Positions 55,391 through 64,000 of a DNA stretch of 64,000 nt are shown piece after piece; position 1 is the first letter of the stretch, and every line of letters starts with the position of its first letter. This DNA comes from Sphingomonas sp. BT-65 (GTDB lineage: Bacteria; Pseudomonadota; Alphaproteobacteria; Sphingomonadales; Sphingomonadaceae). A program made the position numbers and the translations under genes. Below the pieces are notes generated by a model. The model was not told where the DNA came from. It made no database searches and worked only from the letters and a program-made list of their open reading frames with translations. The stretch spans positions 522,001 through 586,000 of the forward strand of contig NZ_JAPCIA010000002.1 of NCBI RefSeq assembly GCF_026107375.2. The letters run 5' to 3'.

Positions 55391-57394
55391 ATGGGGCAGA
55401 GCAAGGATCTTTCTTCGGTGCGCTTGTCTGCTGGATGGTTTACGGCTGCGGCGGAAGCGCTGGCGAAGGCCCTGTTGTCGCTGCCTCGCAGGACAAAATG
55501 GGTTATCGCGATCACTTGCGACGCCCTTGCCTGTGTATTTTCTGTCCTGGTCGCCTTCTATCTGCGTTTAAGCGAGCTGCCGGAGCTGACATTCGGGGTA
55601 TGGTGCGCCTTATTGTTGGCGCCGGTCATCTCACTGCCGGTCTTCCATCTCTTTGGGCTGCATCGCGAGGTCTTCCGCCACGCCGGATCGCAGGCGATGA
55701 TGCTCGTGACCTATGCTGTCGCTTGTGCCGCGCTGCCCGGCTTCGTGGTGTTCACGCTGATCACCGTGCCGGGCGTGCCTCGCACGGTTGCGATCATCCA
55801 GCCCATTATCTTGCTGCTCATCATGCTGCTGTCGCGGCTCGCCGCGCGCGAGTGGTTCGGTCGCTCTGCAGGAATAACAAATGTCCGCGGACGCGTCGCC
55901 ATTTATGGCGCGGGCACTACCGGGCGCCAGTTGGCGCTGGCGCTGTCGGCGACGCAGGACATGATTGTGTCGATGTTCGTCGACGACGACGTGACGTTAC
56001 AGGGCCGGACACTGAACGGCGTGACGATCAAGCGGCCCGAGGAAATGATCGCGGCGATCCGTTCAGGGATTATCACCGACGTCCTGCTGGCCATGCCAAG
56101 CGCAACGCGCAAGCGCCGCAACGAAATCATCGCCGGTCTTCGTGGGCTGCAGGTAAAGGTTCAAACTATTCCGGACATGTTGGATTTGGCAAAGGGCCGG
56201 ATCAGCATAAAAGATGTTCGTGATCTCGACATTGATGATTTGCTAGGCCGTGCGGCCGTACCCCCCGAGCCGGATCTTCTTGCACGTACCGTGGCCCAGC
56301 AAATCGTGATGGTAACTGGTGCAGGGGGATCAATCGGCAGCGAGTTGTGCCGACAGATCCTGGACCAACAGCCTGCAAAGCTGCTGCTGGTCGAGCAGAA
56401 CGAGTTCGCGCTCTATCAGATCCATGCAGAGCTCAGTAGCCGCTCGGTCGGTGAGATCGAGATCATCCCCCTGCTCGCCTCAGTTCGCGACCGAGCTCGA
56501 ATCGATGAGATCTTGGCCGCCTGGCAACCCCACACTATTTATCATGCTGCCGCGTACAAGCATGTGCCGCTGGTTGAGCACAATGTGCTCGACGGTGTCG
56601 CCAACAATGTCTTCGGGACGCAGGTGATGGCCGATCTCGCCATTCTGCATGGGGTTGCGCATTTCGTGCTGATTAGCACCGATAAGGCGGTTCGCCCGAC
56701 CAATATAATGGGCGCGACAAAACGTCTCGCTGAGATGGTGCTGCAGATGGCAGCGCGCGCGAATCCTCCTACCTGCATGTCGATGGTACGATTTGGAAAC
56801 GTCTTAAACTCAAGTGGGTCGGTCGTGCCGTTGTTTCGACGCCAGATCGACGAGGGCGGACCTATTACTATTACCCATCCCGAGATCACCCGCTATTTTA
56901 TGACTATTCCCGAAGCAGCCCAGCTCGTTGTTCAAGCCGCTGGTCTTGCGCAGGGCGGCGAGGTTTTCGTCTTGGACATGGGAGAGCCGGTTAAGATTTG
57001 GGATCTGGCACGCAACATGATTCTTCTGTCGGGTCTCCGTCCCCGCGACGAAACCAATCCCGACGGGGACATTGCGATCGAAGTTGTCGGGTTGCGTCCG
57101 GGAGAAAAGCTTTACGAGGAACTGCTGATCGGCAACCATCCGATGCCGACCGCGCATGAGCGGATCATGAAGGCGAACGAACCTCTGCCGTTCACGCCGG
57201 CGGCTTTTAACAAGCTCATGAATGACATGGCAGCTCTGGTCCAGTCGCGCGACGTGGCGGGCGCGCGCACGCTTCTAGCGACGCTGGTCACCGATTACCG
57301 TCTTGACAAGAAAATTGTTGATTGGGTTCACTATGAGCGCGTGGCAGAGATGATATCCGGAGATTTACGGCCGAACGTCGTCATACAGGCATGA
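55391..57394 (+). CDS. Second WbpM/FlaA1-type nucleotide-sugar dehydratase, membrane-bound
   Basis: 667 residues from ATG 55391, preceded by AGGGGTG; the open frame starts at a TTG 40 codons upstream, which is less likely. Four membrane helices lie within the first about 140 residues, then a CoA-binding-like Rossmann domain (GRVAIYGAGTTGRQLALAL), and the SDR domain: VTGAGGSIGSELCRQI, YHAAAYKHVPLVEHN, STDKAVRPTNIMGATKR (Met-x3-Lys), RFGNVLNSSGSVVPLF. It resembles the 24240 gene but has a different linker and composition. It would make a UDP-4-keto-6-deoxy sugar. It sits with the beta-helix gene between two IS remnants. Confidence 0.9.
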   Translation: MGQSKDLSSVRLSAGWFTAAAEALAKALLSLPRRTKWVIAITCDALACVFSVLVAFYLRLSELPELTFGVWCALLLAPVISLPVFHLFGLHREVFRHAGSQAMMLVTYAVACAALPGFVVFTLITVPGVPRTVAIIQPIILLLIMLLSRLAAREWFGRSAGITNVRGRVAIYGAGTTGRQLALALSATQDMIVSMFVDDDVTLQGRTLNGVTIKRPEEMIAAIRSGIITDVLLAMPSATRKRRNEIIAGLRGLQVKVQTIPDMLDLAKGRISIKDVRDLDIDDLLGRAAVPPEPDLLARTVAQQIVMVTGAGGSIGSELCRQILDQQPAKLLLVEQNEFALYQIHAELSSRSVGEIEIIPLLASVRDRARIDEILAAWQPHTIYHAAAYKHVPLVEHNVLDGVANNVFGTQVMADLAILHGVAHFVLISTDKAVRPTNIMGATKRLAEMVLQMAARANPPTCMSMVRFGNVLNSSGSVVPLFRRQIDEGGPITITHPEITRYFMTIPEAAQLVVQAAGLAQGGEVFVLDMGEPVKIWDLARNMILLSGLRPRDETNPDGDIAIEVVGLRPGEKLYEELLIGNHPMPTAHERIMKANEPLPFTPAAFNKLMNDMAALVQSRDVAGARTLLATLVTDYRLDKKIVDWVHYERVAEMISGDLRPNVVIQA

Positions 57395-57459
57395 TCATCG
57401 AAGCGATCCAAGTACGCTATGACGTCTGCTGAGACACGCGGACCGGTGCCGACAGTCTA

Positions 57460-58376
57460 GGTCGTGTTGACAAAAGAGATTTCTCATGTGGCCCTAGTTC
57501 TGATTCAAGGCCGCTCTTTGGGGAGCATTCATGGGCCGTGGAAACTTGTCGGACGAAGAATGGGAACTGGTCGGTCCACTACTTCCATCTGAGCGGGGAC
57601 GATGGGCGTGACCAGCGGGCGATAACCGACGGTTTCTCAACGGGATGCTCTATGTCTTGGGGGTTGGCTGCCCTTGGCGCGACATGCATGAGCGCTACGG
57701 TAAGTGGAACTCCGTCTATGTGCGGTTCCGGCGCTGCGCCGAGCAAGGCGTCTGGGATGCACTGCTGAAAACGCTGGTCGACCTGGCACTGACCAACGAC
57801 TGGCAGCACATGATCGACAGCACTACGGTTCGCGGCCATGCTTCGGCGGCGGCGGAAAAGGGGATGTTGCGCAGGCTTTTGGCGATCACGCGGCGGCTTT
57901 ACGAGCAAATCCACGCCCGCTGCGACAATCAAGGACTGCCTATCGGCTTCACTGACCGGTGGCGAGGCATCGGACTACACGGCCTCAGACGGCCTGATGG
58001 CCCTGCCGTTACCCAAGCCCAAAGGGGGTGCTCGCCGACAAGGGCTACGATGACGACAGGTTTCGGGAAAAAACCTGCTCATGCGTGGCATCCTGCCCGT
58101 TATCCCGCGCGCTTGACCGAAGCGCGCCCTCCGTCCCGATTATCGCCGCTGCAAAGATCGCAACCGCATCGAGCGCATGCTAGCAAGCTCAAACAGCAAC
58201 GCCGTATTGCCACGCGTTACGACAAGCCAGCCTCTCGTTCGAAAGCTTCCTCAACCTCGCCGACGCTCGCCTATGGCTCAAGTCTTTTGTCAACGCGGTC
58301 TGGCCCGTGATGACGCTGGCGCTTGCACAGAAATCTGGGCACTCACGCTTGAAACAATGAAAGGTTGACACCCTCT
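57460..58376 (+). mobile_element. Decayed IS5-family insertion sequence (second copy)
   Basis: A plus-strand transposase starts at ATG 57531 (MGRGNLSDEEWELVGPLLP) and runs into TGA 57609. It then continues as PAGDNRRFLNGMLYVLGVGC, WRDMHERYGKWNSVYVRFRR, DWQHMIDSTTVRGHASAA. Later pieces are in changing frames: IHARCDNQGLPIGF, GGEASDYTASDGLMALPLPK, KLKQQRRIATRYDKPA. One stop and at least two frameshifts make it inactive. The ends GGTCGTGTTGAC (57460) and the inverse of GTTGACACCCTC (to 58376) resemble imperfect terminal repeats. It differs in sequence from the first remnant. Confidence 0.82.
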
Positions 58377-58412
58377 AAACACGTGACAGGGGCCTTTTTA
58401 GACCAGCGCTTA

Positions 58413-58805
58413 TTAGCGACGCGTTCGTCCAGCTACCTTGGCCTGATCCGCCGCCACCCCGAACGGCGATGTCGCATTCGCGCGCGGATCGTAAAAACGG
58501 TCGATCCGGCTCCGCAGGCGGTTCTGCACGCGATTGGCGATGCGGTTGCTGATCCGCGCCATCGGTTCGATTCCGGTTTCGCGAGCGGCGTCCTCTCGGG
58601 TCTGGCGCTGGCCGATCCGCCCTGCGTCGGTTTCCGCCGTCCGGGCAGCCCGCGGATCGACAATGACGAGCGGCGTTTCCTCTTCCACGGGGACGGGCCG
58701 GTTCTGCGCCTGGACCGCGGATGGGACAATCCCCGTCAAAAGCGCCAGCGCCACGCCGATTCGCCGCCTGTGCTTCGCGCCGAACCCTGAAAGGTGCGTC
58801 GTCAT
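58413..58805 (-). CDS. Small secreted protein, function unknown
   Basis: 130 residues with a basic start (MTTHLSGFGAKHRRR), a hydrophobic signal core (IGVALALLTGIVPSAVQA) and likely cleavage after AVQA. The mature part is charged, without a domain I recognise. It is coupled by ATGA (58802-58805) to the TPR-like gene upstream, so it belongs to the second polysaccharide operon. No function is assigned. Confidence 0.65.
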   Translation of the reverse strand: MTTHLSGFGAKHRRRIGVALALLTGIVPSAVQAQNRPVPVEEETPLVIVDPRAARTAETDAGRIGQRQTREDAARETGIEPMARISNRIANRVQNRLRSRIDRFYDPRANATSPFGVAADQAKVAGRTRR

Positions 58806-60052
58806 TGAGCGTCTCCCAAAGGTTGCAATGCAACCTCATCGATCTGGCCAGATACGCCGGATACAATGTTGGACGGCCGCGCGACAAGCCGCAATTGTTG
58901 GGTCGGGCAATCCCCACTCACGGAGAAGCTCCCACGAAACCGCCCGCTCGCTTCGGTTGAATTGGGGAGATCGACCCGCCCCAATTCGCGGCCATCGACG
59001 CAGACCAGCGACCAATAGGGACGCGCCCCGCGAGGCTGGTCGATTCCAGTACTGCGTCCTTCGATCCGATAGCGGCCCGGCGGGAGAAACTGCATCTGCT
59101 GCAGGATCACGCCCCCAACCGTGGGCGGCGTCGCGAAATCGAACACGCCGTCCCGATCGTTACGCTGGATTGTCGCGGCGATGCCGGGGGTGTCGGTCAC
59201 CGGCACCCAGTCGAACGCGGTCGGCGTTTCGAGCTGGGCGGTGAAATGCGGATCTCTCGAGCGCCGCCGATCGGCAGACGCATGCAATGTGCGGTAGTAG
59301 CCCCAGGCCGCCTCATGCGCGTTGGCGGCGACTAGCGCATTCACCACATTTACCTCAGCGGCTTGGGGAATTGCGATACGGCGCGCTTTCAACGTCCGAA
59401 AGAATCGCGCGCGAACCTTGGGATCGAGGCCCGATCCGGCGACATGGGTGAGAAACGCATCGCCCCAAGGTGGCCGGCTCGCCAACACGGGTGCTAGTGC
59501 GGCCGCGATACTAGGATCTGCGATCGCGGACGAAAGCACCGGAAACAATATTTCAGGAGCCTGGCGCGATGCGCGTAACGCCAGATCGTAATTGCGAATG
59601 GCACCCGGAACGTCCTCACGTGCGACCGCGTCTTCGATCGCCCAGAGGCGCGTCTGTAGATCGCGCCGCGACAGTCGGCTCGAATGCGCGAACAGACGCC
59701 GCGCTCGCGGAAGATCTCCTCGCAATTGTGCATGCAGGCCTAGTGTCACGATCGCGGGAATGGCGAGCGGCTCGCGGCGCAGGGCGTCTTGCGCGAGTTG
59801 CTCGGCCCGGCGGCGCTGGGCATCGCCAGTCGCGGTCGTCAAGAGCTTCATCGCCAGTTGCGCCTCGATGCGCCCATCCGACGGTGAGAGCGTATGGGCG
59901 CGTTCCGGATCGGCCGAGCGCACAGAATAGGCAAGCGTCTGCTTGACCGAAACATAGCCGGCGGCAACCGCCGCCAGCGCGAGAACACCCCGCGCCAACC
60001 ACTCGCGGGGGGTCCGCCCAAATGCTGGCGAACGAAATGTCCGGCGCGCCAT
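58802..60052 (-). CDS. TPR-like membrane-anchored protein of the second polysaccharide operon
   Basis: 416 residues. One N-terminal membrane helix (about residues 20-42) precedes helical repeats of TPR character (RAEQLAQDALRREPLAIPAIVTLGLHA; GDLPRARRLFAHSSRLS) to about residue 200. The C-terminal third is beta-rich (LPPGRYRIEGRSTG, SFSVSGDC). It starts 1 bp into the stop of the autokinase gene and is coupled to the small gene that follows. Proteins of this layout accompany EPS export genes in sphingomonads as far as I recall. A role in assembly is inferred from context only. Confidence 0.7.
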   Translation of the reverse strand: MARRTFRSPAFGRTPREWLARGVLALAAVAAGYVSVKQTLAYSVRSADPERAHTLSPSDGRIEAQLAMKLLTTATGDAQRRRAEQLAQDALRREPLAIPAIVTLGLHAQLRGDLPRARRLFAHSSRLSRRDLQTRLWAIEDAVAREDVPGAIRNYDLALRASRQAPEILFPVLSSAIADPSIAAALAPVLASRPPWGDAFLTHVAGSGLDPKVRARFFRTLKARRIAIPQAAEVNVVNALVAANAHEAAWGYYRTLHASADRRRSRDPHFTAQLETPTAFDWVPVTDTPGIAATIQRNDRDGVFDFATPPTVGGVILQQMQFLPPGRYRIEGRSTGIDQPRGARPYWSLVCVDGRELGRVDLPNSTEASGRFRGSFSVSGDCPTQQLRLVARPSNIVSGVSGQIDEVALQPLGDAQ

Positions 60053-62268
60053 CAGGCGGCGGTATCCGCTTTCCCGTCGCGGCCATAGCCATAGCCATAT
60101 TCATAGCCGTAGCCATAATGGGCCTTGCGCACCTCGAACTTAGTGAGAATGCCGCCGAGGATGTGGGCGTTGGCGGCAGCGAGCCGAGCGAGGGCGGTTT
60201 TGACCAGGCTCGAGCGGATACGATGGGATTCGACCGTGTAGACGACGCCTTCGACCCGGCTCGCGATGAGCGGCGCGTCGGCAAGTCCCATCACCGGCGG
60301 AGAGTCGATCACGATATGGTCATAACTCTCAAGCAGTCGAGCGATCAGCAACTGAAGGCGATTGCCGGTTAGAAGTTCGGCGGCATTGGGCGGGATCGGG
60401 CCCGCCGACATCGCCGTGAAACCCAGATCACGCATCTCGAAGGTGAGTTGCGCGATATCGTCGTGGCCCGACAGGAAGTTGCTGAGCCCGCGATCATGGT
60501 CAACTCCGCCCAGCTGATGGATCGAAGGCGAACGCATGTCGCCATCGACGAGAATGACCTTCTTTTGCGCGCGCGCCAGCATCGTCGCGATGGCGAGCGC
60601 GGTAGTCGACTTGCCTTCTGCGGGCCTCGTCGAGGTTACGGCAAGCGATCGCGGCACGCCATGCTCGGTGGTGAAACCAAGGCTCGTCTGGATGGCAAGA
60701 TAGGCATCGACCAGATCGGACTTGCGATCGAGAAGCGCTTCGCGCGGCGATTCGTTTTCGACCTTGGGCACCGACCCCAGAAGCGGCAGGCCGAGCCGCC
60801 GCTCAACCTCCATTGGATCGGCGATCGCTTCGTCCATTTGTTCGAGTGCGAAGGCCAGAGCGGCGCCGAGACCTAGTCCCGCCAATAGCGCGATCGCAAG
60901 ATTGAGCAGCAGGCGCGGGCTCGAAGGCCTTTGCGGCACGTCGGCGGTATCGACGACCGAGATGTTGTTGACACCAACGCCGCGAGCGACGCCGATTTCC
61001 TTAAAGCGTTGCAACAGCCCGTCATAAAGTGCGCGGTTGGTGTCCACTTCCTGCTGATAGATGTTATACTGGATGCTGCGGCGCCGCAGATCGAGGAAAT
61101 TTACTTTCAGCTGCTCGACCCGCCGGCGTAATTCATTCTCGCGTTCCTGGGCCTGACGATATTCGGCCTGTACCGAACCGGAGACTCGACCTTCCTCGCG
61201 CGCGATCGAGCGGTCGAGCTGGTCGATCTGCGATTTAAGCGCTCGCGCTTGGGGATAGCCCGGCTCGAACTGTACCATCAGCCGCTCATAATCAGCGGCG
61301 AGTTCCGCGCGGCGCTGACGCAAGGTATTGATCGCCTGGTTGCGAAGCGCTTCGCTCGATTGGCCGTTGCGTCCAGCCTCGCGGAAGCGCGCTTCGGCCG
61401 CGATTCGGTCTGCGGTGGCTTGGGACAAGGCCGAGTTAAGCGTCGCCAGTTCGTCCGCGACGATCGAACGCTCGGCAGTCGTTTTGCCGTCTCCCGCGCT
61501 CTGGCTGGGCAGGTTGATGATGCGCTGTTGCTCGGCATAAGTGACGAGCTGGCGCTGCGATTCGTCGAGGCGTTCCTTGGCCTGGACAAGTTCGCGCTGA
61601 AGCAGGTTACGGCCATAGGAGGTCGCCTGCACCTTGCGCTCAAGATTGATTTGAATGAAATTCTCGGACCATGCATTTGCAACGCGCGCCGAGAATGCGG
61701 CATCGGGGCTCATCACGCGGATCTCGACGAGACGTGAGAGACGGGTTGGTGCGATGTCGATGTTGTCGAGCAGGAATTCGCCGGCGATGCGCTGGCGGGT
61801 CGCCCGGCCGCTCGCCGAATAACGGCCATTGACCTGCTGAAATGCCGGATCTTCCTGATCGACGCCGAACCGTTCGAAAAATGCTCTGTCGTCAACGAGA
61901 CGAAGCTGCGCGGCGACGCGTTCGGCGAGCGTGCGTGAGCGCAGCAGCCCATATTGGGTCTGGTAGAATTCCTGATCCGCGACGCCCGTCTCACGCTCCA
62001 TTCCTTGGAAGTTCGTAACCTGGTTGGATTCGCGAGCGATTTCGATCGTCGCGGCAGCGGTATATTGAGGCGTCATCAGGAGCGTCGCGATCAGGCCCAG
62101 AATAAGGCATGCCGCCGCGGCGCCGAGGATCAGGTAGCGCCAGCGCATCGCGATGCGCAGATACTGGCGGATGATCGGCATCGGCTCGCCGCCGCCCGCA
62201 GGTGCGCCCACGCCGACCGCCGGACTTGCCGGCACTCCGGCACGCAGATTGGGATTGACCAGGTTCAT
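60052..62268 (-). CDS. Second polysaccharide co-polymerase / tyrosine autokinase (GumC/ExoP type)
   Basis: 738 residues. Wzz domain: first membrane helix about 44-66 (YLILGAAAACLILGLIATLL), long coiled-coil part (about 190-410) and a second helix near 450. BY-kinase: VTSTRPAEGKSTTALA (Walker A, about residues 540-555) and VILVDGDMRSPSIHQLGG (Walker A'). The C terminus is a dense Tyr cluster (HYGYGYEYGYGYGRDGK), the autophosphorylation tail. It works with the OPX protein 11 bp upstream and the second Wzy. It is a distinct paralogue of the 37834 protein. Confidence 0.93.
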   Translation of the reverse strand: MNLVNPNLRAGVPASPAVGVGAPAGGGEPMPIIRQYLRIAMRWRYLILGAAAACLILGLIATLLMTPQYTAAATIEIARESNQVTNFQGMERETGVADQEFYQTQYGLLRSRTLAERVAAQLRLVDDRAFFERFGVDQEDPAFQQVNGRYSASGRATRQRIAGEFLLDNIDIAPTRLSRLVEIRVMSPDAAFSARVANAWSENFIQINLERKVQATSYGRNLLQRELVQAKERLDESQRQLVTYAEQQRIINLPSQSAGDGKTTAERSIVADELATLNSALSQATADRIAAEARFREAGRNGQSSEALRNQAINTLRQRRAELAADYERLMVQFEPGYPQARALKSQIDQLDRSIAREEGRVSGSVQAEYRQAQERENELRRRVEQLKVNFLDLRRRSIQYNIYQQEVDTNRALYDGLLQRFKEIGVARGVGVNNISVVDTADVPQRPSSPRLLLNLAIALLAGLGLGAALAFALEQMDEAIADPMEVERRLGLPLLGSVPKVENESPREALLDRKSDLVDAYLAIQTSLGFTTEHGVPRSLAVTSTRPAEGKSTTALAIATMLARAQKKVILVDGDMRSPSIHQLGGVDHDRGLSNFLSGHDDIAQLTFEMRDLGFTAMSAGPIPPNAAELLTGNRLQLLIARLLESYDHIVIDSPPVMGLADAPLIASRVEGVVYTVESHRIRSSLVKTALARLAAANAHILGGILTKFEVRKAHYGYGYEYGYGYGRDGKADTAA

Positions 62269-62279
62269 GGTGGTTCGCC

Positions 62280-62990
62280 TTATTGCAGCACGGCGATAAG
62301 CGGCGACGCAAGCAACGGCGACAGCGCGACAAAATCGCGGAACAGTCGGCGCTGCGGAGAGTCGCCGACAATGATGACGTCGTTGGCATAAACCGGCGGG
62401 TCCTCATAGGCGCCCCGGCGGATTGCCGCGATGTTGTACAGTCCGGCCATTTTCCGATCGCCAACCTTGCGCAGGATCACGACATCCTCTTGCCGCGCGA
62501 ACTCGGAAAGGCCCTTGGCCGACGCGATCACGCGCATCAGCGTCATCTGATTGGTGACCGGATAAAGCCCCGGCTCGACGACCTGCCCATCGATCGTCAC
62601 GACTTGGCTGACCGAGCTTTTGATGTTCACCGTCACCTCGGGATCGCGGACATAGCGCGCGCGCAAGGCTATCTCGATCGCCGCAGCGAGTTCCTGCGCG
62701 GTCTTGCCGCGCGCATCGATGGTACCGGCGAGCGGCATCGCGATGCGGCCGCTCGCGTCAACCTGCATTTCGCGGCTGAGGTTTTCGATACCGAAGACAT
62801 CGACCTCGATCGTATCGAGAGGGCCGATCAGGGCGGGCCGGTCGGCTGCGGTCAAGTCGCTGCGATCGGGTGCAGGCAAAACCTGGCTTCCTTCGATGAC
62901 CGTCAGACTCGCGCTGGATCGAATGGGCTCGGGGGCACCGCAGCTTGTGACTGCCAGCGCAACACATAGAATGGGGATCGGAAAACGCAT
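62280..62990 (-). CDS. Second polysaccharide export lipoprotein (OPX family)
   Basis: 236 residues. The signal peptide ends in a lipobox-like LAVTSC (Cys at about residue 17). The export domain has ALIGPLDTIEVDVFGIENLS and GRIAMPLAGTIDARGKTAQEL. The SLBB-like part has VTIDGQVVEPGLYPVTNQMTLMRVI. It would form the outer-membrane exit together with the autokinase encoded immediately downstream. It is about 50 residues longer than the OPX protein at 20177. Confidence 0.9.
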   Translation of the reverse strand: MRFPIPILCVALAVTSCGAPEPIRSSASLTVIEGSQVLPAPDRSDLTAADRPALIGPLDTIEVDVFGIENLSREMQVDASGRIAMPLAGTIDARGKTAQELAAAIEIALRARYVRDPEVTVNIKSSVSQVVTIDGQVVEPGLYPVTNQMTLMRVIASAKGLSEFARQEDVVILRKVGDRKMAGLYNIAAIRRGAYEDPPVYANDVIIVGDSPQRRLFRDFVALSPLLASPLIAVLQ

Positions 62991-63029
62991 GTGGGCGGAG
63001 GTTCTTCCAAAGAAAGGAAACGACGAGGG

Positions 63030-64000
63030 CTATAGGTCCCTGACGCCCGTCGGTAAAGCAGCGTGAGGCTTGGCGGCGCTCCCCCGTGCCAGCCATACGG
63101 CAGCGATTGTTGCGAGCGCCATAATTATGGGCGTGCGCGCCGGATAATCGGTCGCGCTCGCCACCAAGATGAGGAAGAGCGTCGCGGAGCCTAAACGCGC
63201 GAAGGTGATGGTTTTACTTGCTGGCATACGCCACATGCGGACGGTTGCGATCAGCCACCATCCGATCGCCGCGCCAAGCACGGCAAGAGCCAGCAAACCG
63301 CCGTCGAGCGCGATACCCAGAAAGTCGTTATGCGCCTGATTGAAATAGGTGAATTTCAGCAGCGCGAGCGGCTCATGAATCCGGAATACTGGGTCGAACC
63401 CCCCGAAACCCGATCCGAACGGAAAATAAGCGCGGATCATCGTCAGCACACTGGGGAGCGCTCGTGCACGCATATCTTCATTCGTTTCAAGATGGATCAG
63501 CCGGTCAATCGATTCGGCGCGATCGGCCGCGAAGCTCAACCATACGAAGCCGCCAATTGTGATCAGCCCCAAACAGAGCACCGCCGGCAACACCCAGGCC
63601 GGGGCGTGCTTGAGGCGGCGCCGCAGATGGTGACCGATCAATATCGGCGCGATCACAAGCGCAATCGCGCCAAGCAGCATGCCGCTCCGCGACCCGGTTG
63701 CAAGGATCGTAAGCACGAATAGCAGAATGAGCCCACCAGCGACCGGAGCTCGCCAGCCCGGCGCGTCGCGCGTACTGAACGCCCAGACCGGCGCAAGTAG
63801 GCAGCCGATCGCCAGCAGCAGCGCAAAATGGTTGCGATTGGCGAATATGCTGCTGACTTGCCCAGGTACATCGTTCAGCAATGGGTTGTCGAAGCGGGCG
63901 CCGGAAAATTGCAGAAGGCCGAGCAGTACGGCCGATCCTATCATCGCAAGCAGAATCGATGGCAGCCAGCCGCGAGCTGTTTCATCAGCTTGCGCGAGCA
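63030..64000 (-). CDS. Second O-antigen ligase / Wzy-type polymerase, 5' end outside window
   Basis: The C-terminal about 323 residues are present; the frame continues through the right edge without a start. Eight or more hydrophobic segments are seen, including the O-antigen-ligase signature ANRNHFALLLAIGCLLAPVW, TGSRSGMLLGAIAL and the loop FPFGSGFGGFDPVFRIHEP with QAHNDFLGIALDGG. It is the polymerase of the second system, 39 bp upstream of the OPX gene. Confidence 0.88.
   Translation of the reverse strand, partial: LAQADETARGWLPSILLAMIGSAVLLGLLQFSGARFDNPLLNDVPGQVSSIFANRNHFALLLAIGCLLAPVWAFSTRDAPGWRAPVAGGLILLFVLTILATGSRSGMLLGAIALVIAPILIGHHLRRRLKHAPAWVLPAVLCLGLITIGGFVWLSFAADRAESIDRLIHLETNEDMRARALPSVLTMIRAYFPFGSGFGGFDPVFRIHEPLALLKFTYFNQAHNDFLGIALDGGLLALAVLGAAIGWWLIATVRMWRMPASKTITFARLGSATLFLILVASATDYPARTPIIMALATIAAVWLARGSAAKPHAALPTGVRDL

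Overview
The window is GC-rich (by eye about two thirds G+C), with dense genes and many ATGA/TGATG stop-start overlaps. Its content (kdp potassium pump, Wzy-dependent exopolysaccharide genes with GumB/GumC-like export proteins, FixL/FixJ, many sphingomonad-like proteins) points to an alphaproteobacterium, most likely a Sphingomonas-type organism. This is inferred from protein family resemblance; no database search was run.

Layout. (1) 1-8421: the end of a GlcNAc-type PTS permease, then a high-affinity K+ uptake locus. A 27-residue membrane peptide gene, kdpF, kdpA, kdpB, kdpC and kdpE run on the minus strand, and the sensor gene kdpD is divergent instead of next to kdpE. (2) 8510-16513: a CDP-sugar operon (glucose-1-phosphate cytidylyltransferase, CDP-glucose 4,6-dehydratase, an RfbH-like PLP protein, a C-methyltransferase, an SDR) ending in a GtrB-like GT2 and facing an ArnT-like GT-C enzyme. 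(3) 16675-26222: a methyltransferase-like gene, then a minus-strand export/modification block: lyase-like beta-helix lipoprotein, outer-membrane barrel, OPX lipoprotein, Wzy, sulfotransferase, PLP aminotransferase, WbpM-type dehydratase. (4) 26503-35173: eight tightly coupled plus-strand genes with three free GT4 enzymes, a GT4-phosphoglycosyltransferase fusion, and a formyltransferase/PIG-L deacetylase/ATP-grasp/HAD cassette. (5) 35546-46603: two LuxR-type regulators with unusual receiver domains, Wzx, a Wzc-type tyrosine autokinase, an SH3-beta-helix lyase-like protein, a Crp/Fnr regulator, UDP-glucuronate 4-epimerase and UDP-glucose dehydrogenase. (6) 46837-52660: CysD and CysN-CysC (PAPS synthesis), FixJ, FixL with haem-binding residues, and a lone receiver. 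(7) 52870-58376: a lower-GC segment between two decayed IS5-family elements, with a Tat-exported beta-helix protein and a second WbpM-like dehydratase. (8) 58413-64000: part of a second Wzy-type system (TPR protein, second autokinase, second OPX lipoprotein, second O-antigen polymerase cut by the window end).

Taken together, regions 2-6 read as one exopolysaccharide locus. Its product is predicted to be acidic (glucuronate or galacturonate from Ugd and the epimerase), sulfated (sulfotransferase plus local PAPS synthesis), and decorated with amino or N-acyl sugars and a C-methylated deoxysugar. Control probably involves oxygen sensing (FixLJ), LuxR and Crp/Fnr regulators, and a short motif around CTACCC that recurs in four intergenic regions.
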